Shown: in pieces, positions 51,843 to 64,000 of the stretch
Layout of the letters: each line of letters begins with the position of its first letter
Numbering within the stretch: the stretch's first letter is position 1
Source of the DNA: Strigamia acuminata
Taxonomy: Eukaryota; Arthropoda; Chilopoda; Geophilomorpha; Linotaeniidae
Reading direction: 5' to 3'
Assembly (NCBI GenBank): GCA_949358305.1
Contig: OX442316.1
Coordinates: forward strand, 9,114,001 to 9,178,000
Length of the DNA: 64,000 nucleotides
Made by a program: the position numbers and the translations under genes
Notes under the pieces: generated by a model
The model's input: only the letters and a program-made list of their open reading frames with translations
The model's database searches: none
What the model was told of the DNA's origin: nothing

Positions 51843-53110
51843 TTAGTCTAGGTTTGATCACTGAAAATGATTCGAACTGTTGCAGTTGTGATTTGCGTAT
51901 ACTTAGATGAGCATATATGTAGGATTCAAGAGCATTTTATACCATCTGCACCGACAATGAAAGTTGACATACGTTACACAACCGCAAAGATATTCTTTAT
52001 AGAAATTTTGTAATTACGAAGGAAATATCTTTTTCTTTTTCTTTTGACAAGATAATTATATTGCTGTGAATAATAATAATTTTATTCACAATATACAAAA
52101 TAACAAAATTCTTTTCTTATAATGTAATCTGGGGGGGGGGGGGGGATTAGGATTGGGAATCAAGATCAGAGGTATTCAGAGAAAACTAAGAAGTCAACAA
52201 TATTGGTAATTTTTTTTATACCTTCCAACAACAATCTGAAGTTTTTTTTGATAAAAATTTTCTACTTACAAAAAATAAAACAAAAATAAAATTAATTACA
52301 AAGTTGTGAGTTGTCAAGAGTTATCATATTCTCGGCAAATAAACTGAATCATTTTATTTTTAAAAAAATATTTCAAATTGTATTTAACAATTTTAAAAAA
52401 TAATAAGAATTAAAAAAAAAACCACACTCCAGCCGGGCCCATCCATACGGTCGCTCAGTTCTGTGCATTAGTACATGGATAGGATATGGTTTTTTAATTA
52501 CGACAAGGGGTAAGGGATTAAGGGGTTTAAGGGATTTTTTTTAGTCCAGGGCACTGAAAAGTGTTAAGACGGCCCTGACTGAATATTGGGTGTTTTCTTT
52601 TGGGAATTGCATTATCTGAAACGCACTACTCTAACTCTTATTGCATAACACATTTATTTGAATTTCTGTATAAAAAACTTGGATATTGGAGCAAATAATA
52701 CGAAAAGTGGAACAGTAAACAAGGAAAGTAATGTATTTTTTAACCGCAAGTGGTACATCAATAATATCAATAAAAATTTCCTTTAATAATAAAAAACACT
52801 ATTCTTCTTGAACAATTCAAGGTTTCATCTGTACACGTTTTTTTGAATACAGTCAACGTAATGGAATATTTTGACGAATTTTAGACGAATGTCAGTAGTT
52901 AGTAATCAATTCCAATAAAATTATTTTTAGTGTTGTGAAATTATGTTGTGCGAATAAATTGTAAACAATTCTTGTTTATCATTATGCTGAATTGCTGACA
53001 CAGATACGTTAAATGGGGTAAAATCGTGGGGTTAAAATCGTCTGATTTGTTGCATTTATCTCAAAAGATTTATCAGCTTACAAGTTAGTGAAGTTGAATT
53101 GAACCAGGTG
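51843..53110. other. Intergenic; end of the peptide array
   Basis: Promoter of peptide gene 11 near 51900, a G-run at about 52131-52145, and array tail sequence to about 52300. A sequence near 52540-52580 ends TTAAGACGGCCCTG, resembling one end of a DNA transposon, but no partner end was found. No gene. Confidence 0.45.
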
Positions 53111-53471
53111 CAGGGTGACCAGATTTTGGAAATAAAAAACACCCATAAGCGATACGAAATTGCCGAACCGGGAAGAATCTCACCGCGCACTTTCTTCGAA
53201 TGCTGTAAACAAAACTGCCAACATTTTTAGGTTGGGAAGTGTAAACCATTCATTTTTTGGTATGAACATTTAGACTCCATCTTGTTCTTAGTAATCAAGA
53301 AGTCGTTGACTTTTTAGAGAAAGTTTGTATACGTGTAAATTCGGGCAAAAATTAAATCCATTTTTCTCTCTTATTATTTGCTTTTTAAAAACCAGGATAT
53401 TTTTGCATCCCGAGAAAGTTTTTCGGGACACCGGGACAAAGCACTCAAAACTGAGACGTCTGGTCACCCTG
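53111..53471. mobile_element. Short TIR element / MITE (361 bp)
   Basis: Perfect 13-bp terminal inverted repeats CAGGGTGACCAGA at 53111-53123 and its complement at 53459-53471, with further inner complementarity around CCGGGAC words. No coding capacity. A target duplication is not obvious, so the superfamily is uncertain. Confidence 0.7.
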
Positions 53472-53802
53472 TTGAGTGCCAAGAAGTGAATGTTGGGAAT
53501 TGTTTAAACTTTAGTTTTTATATATTTATTAGATGAAAAAGATTCCCAAGATTATTCTTACTTTTCAAATAATAATTACCAGGCGGTCAAAATTCGCCGA
53601 CAGAGTGTGTTAGTGATTTGCTTTCGTTATTTCCACTAGTTGGCGCTCCAATCGCAAAACGTAACCCATGCGTTTGTTGTCAACGGCTTGAAAGACCGGT
53701 AAACTATAGTTATCTAAAATCGCTAAAAACCAGTATCAAAACTGATATAGGTATATTTTGCTATTAGTCCTATAACCTAAATAGTATTCCGAGCAATTAA
53801 CC
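53472..53802. other. Upstream region of EFTUD2
   Basis: Promoter and 5' UTR; no TATA box, as usual for a housekeeping gene. The start context is AACCATGG. Confidence 0.5.
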
Positions 53803-58081
<4,279 letters not shown>

Positions 58082-58566
58082 AAATGTGTGACATCATTTT
58101 AGTTACCGTACGTGCGTAGTTATTTCATCGTCATACAATAAAAAAATAATTAATCAATTTTATTACTTTCTCGTAAAGTCAGATCGTAGGGATATATTTT
58201 TTTATATTTTCATTATAAAGTTTGCGGAAGGGAACAAACTTCATAAAAGAATTGAAAGCTTTACTCACATAGATAGAATCGTAATTTTTTTTTTAAATGA
58301 ATAAAATCAACTATCCATCCGTTCCCAATTTGACCTATCGTATCTCACGGGTTGTTGGCAGAAACATTATATCGTGTAGTACAGATACTGTTATCAGTTG
58401 AGAAAATTTTTTGTTTGGTATATGTTACTGCATTCGTTACGAATAGAGGAAAGGAAATAATATTTTTAGCAGGTGCTGTTATTGTCATTATTTGAAGATA
58501 ACGAAATTGCGTGCTAATAATTTTACTATACGTGTAATTCAGGTATTATTGTTTCTGGTTCACACT
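58082..58566. other. EFTUD2 3' UTR and upstream region of a Cys-rich gene
   Basis: Poly(A) signal near 58137. A 3' splice site (TAATTCAG) ends at 58542, giving a probable 5' UTR exon border for the next gene. Confidence 0.5.
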
Positions 58567-59010
58567 ATGTACAAGGCAATTTCGAAAAGCAGCATGGTTT
58601 ACTTATTATGGATTGTAATGGCAGCCATGCCCATGGTTTCATCAATGGCTGAAAATTTGTGCAATACCGATATGACATCGTGCATTAACGATTGCAAAAC
58701 AGCAGGCGGCGAAGAAATTGCTTGTGAAGAGGTCTGTCTTCATGCAACTAAGATGTGTCTTTGCAAAAACAACTGTGGTCCACACGATCACGTCTGCACT
58801 TATGTCTGCTTCCATCATCACTTCAAGATGAATATTTGTAAGTTGTCGTATTACGTTTGTAAGGAAAGTTGTGCAAATCAAGAAGGTAGCAGCTCGTGCG
58901 AACAACTATGCGAAGCTAAAAGTAAACTCTGCCAATGCCAGGAAGATTGTGAACAACAGAATTTAGATCAGTGCGATTGCAATCAAGAACCCACAATTAC
59001 CGTTCTTTAA
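58567..59010 (+). CDS. CX3C-repeat cysteine-rich secreted protein (147 aa)
   Basis: ATG 58567 is the first after a probable 3' splice site. The in-frame ATG 58594 gives a cleaner signal peptide (MVYLLWIVMAAMPMVSSMA) and is an alternative. The mature chain shows the module C-x6-C-x3-C-x9-C-x3-C-x6-C-x-C-x3-C-x6-C-x3-C, followed after a 10-residue linker by most of a second module ending QCDC. Paired CX3C motifs suggest disulfide-linked helical hairpins. It lies head to tail with three paralogues. AATAAA near 59060. Function unknown; nothing in the sequence indicates an enzyme. Confidence 0.75.
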   Translation: MYKAISKSSMVYLLWIVMAAMPMVSSMAENLCNTDMTSCINDCKTAGGEEIACEEVCLHATKMCLCKNNCGPHDHVCTYVCFHHHFKMNICKLSYYVCKESCANQEGSSSCEQLCEAKSKLCQCQEDCEQQNLDQCDCNQEPTITVL

Positions 59011-59420
59011 ATATGTATATCACCTACCAGTATACATAATTATTTGTACTTAATGCTCAATAAAACGTAAACTTTTATTTTTTTTTTTTTTTAAATGTAT
59101 TATAAAGGAACTTGTAGTGAAAAGCGGGGCCTGGAGACTTTGAATAAATAATTTGAATAACTACTGGTACTTATGTTTTTGAATGTCTCCACACGCATTT
59201 TTTTTTTTGTAGAAATTGAATAAATAGTATGAATAACTACGATACTTATGTTTCTGAATATTTCTATAAAAATATAATTCGCATTTAATACAGGCACAAC
59301 GTGAATAAATTTTCTTTTATTGCTTTATATGATCTGTGGTATCAAAATTTTATTTTTATTATATAGTTTGCTATTCTAAATATTATTTCAGTTTCTGATT
59401 TGCCACTGAACAGGGTCAAC

Positions 59421-59895
59421 ATGAATACACAGATGCAATTGTTATTATTTGTAATCTGTTCGGTATTTGTAAAGTTGTCTTGTGGTGAGGTTAATTGCCA
59501 ATCGGTACGTAAATATTGTGAATATCTTTGCCCGAAAGGCGGTGGCAACGTGAATGAATGTAATCAACTTTGTAGTCAAGGATTTGATGGCTGTGAGTGT
59601 GCTAATTCGTGTAAATTAGGGAATACGCCTTGTTTTGTTAGTTGTTACAATAGAGCTATAAAAGCAAATTTTTGTGGCTTATTGACGTACAGTTGTAGAG
59701 GATTTTGTTTAACCAACAGAGGTTTATCCGTTAGCGAATGTCATAACGTATGCTTAAAAAATTATAATGTCTGCAATTGCATTAGAAGTTGCAAATACAG
59801 TGTTAAATGCGAAAAAAAGTGGTATGAATACTATTTGTTTATAATATTCACAGTTTATTTCTACCTACTATTTTTTTTTTAGTCTATCCAGGTGA
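59421..59895 (+). CDS. CX3C-repeat cysteine-rich secreted protein with uncertain 3' end
   Basis: ATG 59421 follows a 3' splice site (TATTATTTCAG) by about 30 nt. Signal peptide MNTQMQLLLFVICSVFVKLSCG. Cys modules as in the neighbouring genes: CEYLC...CNQLC, CECANSC...CFVSC, CRGFC...CHNVC, CNCIRSC. Two readings of the end exist. Unspliced, the protein runs to TAG 59880-59882 with an aromatic hydrophobic tail (YLFIIFTVYFYLLFFF). Spliced with a 64-nt intron (59819-59882, donor GTGGTA, T-rich acceptor), it ends four codons later at TGA 59893-59895. The intron length fits the window, so I favour splicing. AATAAA near 59945. Confidence 0.65.
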
Positions 59896-60484
59896 TGTAA
59901 ACTGAAGAGAAGAGAAGCAAAGAAGGAACTGAATTTTTAATTGAAATAAAAATAATAATCGTTGTATCGCTACTCAAACTGTTTCAATTTAAATATGTTT
60001 TTGATGAATAACTTCTGCGCTATTAAAAATTACCTGTGTGTAAAAAATAATAATAAAATAAATGAACAGTGGAAAAAATAATTTATAAAAGGATGAGAAC
60101 CTACATTGGGCTGATAATATGACCACTTCAAAGCACAATTTTACACCACATGAAACAATAAATTAAAAATAAAACAAATAAAATTTAATGCTAAGCTTAT
60201 CTGTTGGCGGAGGAGACTCGAGGAAGCCGTTGGTTTTATCTTGGTTTTACATTCACAATAAAATCCTGTGAATGAAATCCGATACATTTCTATTTTTGGT
60301 TTTTCATATTTACACGCGAAGTGGTGTACGAAATAGAAAATAAATTTTGGTTTAGCATCCTTAAAAGTGTACGTCACGCAATCCGTGTTTGGTGTGACAC
60401 AGCGCCTCAAAAATTTTTTCTCCAACATACGATCATATAATTTTTACAACCGATTTACTTGTTAATTGACTGTGAAATCTGACA
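59896..60484. other. Intergenic; no convincing gene
   Basis: A 95-codon minus-strand frame (60141-60428) has an ATG and six Cys codons but no signal peptide, homologue or minus-strand poly(A) signal. Confidence 0.35.
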
Positions 60485-60504
60485 ATGGAATTTTTAGAAT
60501 TTTT

Positions 60505-60645
60505 ATGTATTGTGCTCTTGGGAGGAGCTCTCTTTTAATCGCATTTGCTTACGTAATTCGAAATACTCAAGATTTGGCCATAAAAATCAAGCGTATTCTT
60601 GGAAAATCAAACATCGAACAAATGAAATTTATGAATCAAACGTAA
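60505..60645 (+). CDS. Possible 46-aa single-pass membrane micropeptide
   Basis: ATG 60505 opens a 46-codon frame with one hydrophobic segment (SLLIAFAYVI) and a basic amphipathic tail (LAIKIKRILGK). A second short frame (ATG 60485, 17 codons, MEFLEFLCIVLLGG) overlaps it in another register and is also hydrophobic. Either a single-base error split one small membrane protein or this is chance. Not recognised. Confidence 0.25.
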   Translation: MYCALGRSSLLIAFAYVIRNTQDLAIKIKRILGKSNIEQMKFMNQT

Positions 60646-61253
60646 TTTTTTGAAAAAAATAACCAAGAAAAAAGTGATTAAAAGTTGTGTCGTATTCTTT
60701 TTTATACATAAAAATCTAAATGCGAATTGAATTCCTTGGAGATGACGTACATCCCGTATCTAAGCATTTTTTTACGACTATCCTGCATCCTTGTAAGCAG
60801 ATCATCAAAAAATGTATATATATGTGTATAGTAATATGACATACAAGCACATCAATCTTCTTCAATAATTTAGCCAGGAACTAATTTGGGATCTTGCAAA
60901 GCCAGGTTTTACTCATTTACTTCTTTTGTAATGTTTATGTAGTTTGTAAAGTTAATCTCTCATACCGCTATACTTGTTTAAAGTTGGAAATATAATCGAA
61001 ATTGCGGCACCATTACTTTTATCAATAATTAAGACTAGAAACATTTCCGAATACTAATCTGATATTATTAGTCTGTTGTTAATAGTAGCATTATTTTTAT
61101 AGATCCGTGTCCTGATGATGTCGATGACACGCTACAATATAAACGTAACTAGTGATATCATCTTCTATTGCTGAAATCAAGCTTTTTATATTCACATAAC
61201 TAAAATATTTAGCAACTCTATTGTTTTTCTATGTGTAGTTCAAATAATCGACC
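60646..61253. other. Intergenic; promoter of the next Cys-rich gene
   Basis: AATATAAAC at about 61135 is a possible TATA box. A 3' splice site (TATGTGTAG) ends at about 61239, 14 nt before the start codon, the same arrangement as in the paralogues. Confidence 0.45.
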
Positions 61254-61682
61254 ATGAATTCTCCACAATTGTGTATAGTTTGGTGTTTAATTTGGTTTCT
61301 ATTATTTATGCGGAATTCGGCTCATGAATGTGACAAAGTTTACACGGAATGCTTTAGAGAATGCACTGCACGGGGCAACACGGATGCAAGAGAATGTCAA
61401 GAAGTATGCAATCAAGATTCCAATAAATGCTTATGTGAACTAAAATGCCAAGAAGACACAGTGTGTGTATTGGAGTGTTATTATGACACAAACGAATCGA
61501 ATGTATGTGACATGACTTACCAGATCTGCCGCGGTGTATGCCAGAGAAGACGACGTGTGATACAGGAAGAGTGTAACAAAAGATGTTACAAGGCCAAAAT
61601 TCGGTGTTATTGCAATGACCAATGCAATTTTGATCCTGGGTGTGTATTACTATGTAATCCGAAAAAAACAATTCCTTCTTAA
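61254..61682 (+). CDS. CX3C-repeat cysteine-rich secreted protein (142 aa)
   Basis: Signal peptide MNSPQLCIVWCLIWFLLFMR, cleavage near NSA/H. The mature chain contains two full modules: ECDKVYTECFRECT...CQEVC...CLCELKC...CVLEC, then CDMTYQICRGVC...CNKRC...CYCNDQC...CVLLC. The C-x6-C-x3-C, C-x3-C, C-x-C-x3-C, C-x3-C order is the clearest in the family, so it can serve as the type member. Arg-rich linkers separate the pairs. The start codon is 14 nt after a 3' splice site. Function unknown. Confidence 0.8.
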   Translation: MNSPQLCIVWCLIWFLLFMRNSAHECDKVYTECFRECTARGNTDARECQEVCNQDSNKCLCELKCQEDTVCVLECYYDTNESNVCDMTYQICRGVCQRRRRVIQEECNKRCYKAKIRCYCNDQCNFDPGCVLLCNPKKTIPS

Positions 61683-62482
61683 TTACAGTCCACTAATTTG
61701 TATTTTTATTAATCTTATTATTTCTTACCTGCACTACAGTTTTAGTTTATTTTTCAATTTTCCAAAATGCACCGCAATCGATCAGTTTAATGCCTTAATT
61801 TCATACTTTAGCTGTATATAAAAATTATAAATATTAAAATTTTTGTGTACATATTTTCGTAATTATCAATTTTATTTATTATTGTCAAAACTATAATTTA
61901 TAAAAATAAATAGCAAACTCTCAATATTTTTAGATTAGATCATTATTTCAAATAAATTTAAAACACAATACGTTTCTCATTTATGGTGTTGGTTAACAAT
62001 AACTCCAGTTATACACATGGATTTAATTGCAGTGTTGAAATTGCATTGTTCTAGAATTTCAGACTTGGTTTTTAAATTTATATCGATACGCAAAAGTATG
62101 TGTGTAGACTACATGGTAGTTTGTCTTTGTTTCATCAGTTCTAAGCATTACTTAATTTCTGACAAAATAAATTTATTCATTAATCATGTACGTGTATTGT
62201 ACGATGATGCGTCGTGAGTCGTGACAAAATGTCATTGTAAACGCATTTGTATCAAAGGAAATTGTTCCAAACCACATTTGGTGAAACATTGCTTGTATTT
62301 TTTACTCTTAATATGAAAACAATGTTCTAGTAAATTAAGCAACCATATCAAAAGTTCTAAAATGACGTTTTCATCTAATGTTTAAGAAATGAAATGCTAA
62401 ATGATTAGGCTGTAAATTTCATTGTATACCGAAGATTTCAATTGCTTTTTACTTTTTGAAATTTATACATTTATAAATACAT
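61683..62482. other. Intergenic; no gene seen
   Basis: AT-rich; 3' UTR of the preceding gene and flanking DNA. Confidence 0.4.
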
Positions 62483-62595
62483 GAATGTTAAAATAAACAA
62501 AAGTATAAATTTCAGCATTCACGAATGTTAAAATAAACAAAAGGTAAATTTCAGCATTCATGAATGTTAAAATAAACAAAAGGTAAATTTCAACT
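62483..62595. repeat. Tandem repeat, about 40-bp unit, three copies
   Basis: Units read GAATGTTAAAATAAACAAAA then a TAAATTTCAGCATTC tail. Copies start near 62483, 62523 and 62562, the last incomplete. Each contains AATAAA-like and TTTCAG words. Confidence 0.75.
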
Positions 62596-62726
62596 GAATA
62601 TATGAAACGTTGGTTTTATTATTATTTTTTCCCTCCAGTTTGGTATTTTTTATTACATCCTGAAAGATCAAAAAGTATTTGTGAAACTACACCTTAATCA
62701 CAATTGTGGTTGATTTCATTGTACAA

Positions 62727-63464
62727 ATGCCTATATTACAAATATTATGGCTACTGGTTGTAACCCCTTCGACGGGATCCGACGCCGAATTTCCATTTTG
62801 TGCTGGGTTTGCCATTTTTTGTAATAATATGTGCCCCGAGCATGGATGGCCAATACAGGAATGCAATGAGATGTGTCCAGTAATTGATAAGGTTTGTCAC
62901 TGTCTTGAAACTTGTAAAAGTAACACAGATGAATTAATCGCTTGTCAAGAAAAATGTTTCAAGCATTACTTTAAAGACCATGTTTGTATGCACATTTATT
63001 ATCCTTGCCTGTATCGATGCATCGGAGAGGCTGATGGTGCAGCGGGAGCTGTAACAACCTGTCAGCAAGCGTGTCACAAAAAGAGACATCAATGCCACTG
63101 CACTTTGAAAGAGATTATAAATGATGACACTCATTCACCACAGGAAATGTGTAAACTATTAACGACGGCTATTGATGAAATCTGTACAGATGAAGACTGG
63201 GGAGAACTTGAATGTTCCACAATAGAAAAAAGACTTAGTTTTTGGTGTAAGTGTATAGACAAATGTGGGAAGAACAGACCAGCTAACGCAAACTGTGTGA
63301 AGGAGTGCTACCACCAATATTTTGATGATAACATTTGCTTGCATATGTATTATCCATGTATGACAAGTTTCCGACTCATCACAAGAAATGGAGATGAGGA
63401 TTGTCAGCTACATTGCAACGACAGATTGTATGTTTGTTCTTGTAATTTAAGTCATTATTCATAA
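62727..63464 (+). CDS. Large CX3C-repeat cysteine-rich secreted protein (245 aa)
   Basis: ATG 62727 gives signal peptide MPILQILWLLVVTPSTGSDA. This is the longest family member, with three module-like segments. The first (FCNNMC...CNEMC...CHCLETC...CQEKC) and second (CLYRC...CQQAC...CHCTLKE) are canonical. After an acidic, Cys-poor spacer (about residues 140-180) a third begins with CKCIDKC...CVKEC and repeats the H-Y-F-D/K-D/N-CMHIYYPC stretch of the first (CLHMYYPC). That internal repeat shows the gene grew by duplicating a unit of about 130-150 residues. AATAAA near 63469. Function unknown. Confidence 0.75.
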   Translation: MPILQILWLLVVTPSTGSDAEFPFCAGFAIFCNNMCPEHGWPIQECNEMCPVIDKVCHCLETCKSNTDELIACQEKCFKHYFKDHVCMHIYYPCLYRCIGEADGAAGAVTTCQQACHKKRHQCHCTLKEIINDDTHSPQEMCKLLTTAIDEICTDEDWGELECSTIEKRLSFWCKCIDKCGKNRPANANCVKECYHQYFDDNICLHMYYPCMTSFRLITRNGDEDCQLHCNDRLYVCSCNLSHYS

Positions 63465-64000
63465 CACAAAATAAATTTTGCTGAATTGTTAAACAAATAA
63501 ATACTGGTAAATTAAGTTTTAACTCCTTTGATTTTCTATTAGACTCACATGTTTGCCATGGATACACCAAAAATTTTTCGTGAATCGTATGACAACGTTT
63601 TCTAATAATTCTCAAATTACTAGAACGTTGATGCATAAATAATATTTTTTAAAACTTTATATTTTTTGTTTATTCACTTAAAAGAAAACCATAAAAATAT
63701 AATTAGACTCAGAAATGTATTTCACATTCATTCCACTGTTTTATTCACATGTTAATTTGCTGAAAAAGAAACTGACTTGTGAGAGCTCACAATAAATCGA
63801 AGCTCCGTCGCGAGCACTGAATCGAGAAGAAGCATCGCAAGGAAATCATTGTTCTGCATACGACATTTCTCGTCATAGTCCATTGTTCAATTTTCTTTCA
63901 CTATTAGCATATCATTAATCTCTGTGTATAAAATTTTTAATACATTATTTTATTACCGTATATGTAATACGATTTGACTGTGAAAATAAAAATTTGCAAA
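63465..64000. other. Intergenic to the window edge
   Basis: No gene recognised; AT-rich 3' flank. Confidence 0.4.

Noticed and set aside
18748-52146. G-runs near 18752 and 52131 as G-quadruplexes
   Set aside because: They are single homopolymer runs prone to sequencing error, with no regulatory context.
60141-60428. 95-codon minus-strand frame
   Set aside because: No signal peptide, homologue or minus-strand poly(A) signal.

Overview
This is invertebrate nuclear DNA. It is AT-rich, has many very short GT-AG introns (mostly about 50-160 nt), TATA-driven small secreted genes, tandem paralogues and a heavy load of mobile elements. A relaxin-type LGR receptor, rolling-stone-like proteins, arthropod-style promoters and intact Ty1/copia and Ty3/gypsy elements fit an arthropod, perhaps a crustacean. 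That assignment is inference. No tRNA, rRNA or CRISPR was seen.

Layout. 1-957: last four exons of an LGR-type GPCR. 1568-5046: two tandem rolling-stone-like membrane protein genes, each rebuilt from five exons with identical intron phases. 6669-7156: a cysteine-rich secreted protein whose start codon is split by an intron. 8124-28000: minus-strand array of small secreted peptides sharing a signal peptide, a Cys-X-hydrophobic-Pro motif and a second Cys, lying in kilobase-scale duplicated units. The units contain decayed copies and DNA transposons: a MULE-like element with 9-bp target duplication, a TA-flanked TIR element made of minisatellites, a hAT-like MITE and a foldback, plus a solo LTR. 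28283-48995: one nested retrotransposon block, a roughly 14.5-kb Ty3/gypsy element (LTRs 672 bp, target duplication GTAT) interrupted in pol by a 6.2-kb open Ty1/copia element (LTRs 860 bp, target duplication AAGGC). The gypsy element landed inside the peptide array, which resumes at 49481-51758 with two more genes, one carrying a long Lys-Asp repeat tail. 53803-58081: complete 22-exon gene for the U5 snRNP GTPase EFTUD2/Snu114 (975 aa). 58567-63464: four more plus-strand cysteine-rich secreted proteins related to the one at 6669.

The housekeeping and receptor genes are ordinary. Two secreted families stand out as candidate undescribed systems: (1) the two-cysteine C-X-hydrophobic-P peptides (11 genes and at least three relics, all with a 5' UTR intron just before the start codon), and (2) the CX3C...CX3C proteins (five genes, likely alpha-hairpin modules). 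Both look like rapidly duplicating secreted effector, defence or venom-type families, but I could not assign a function from sequence.
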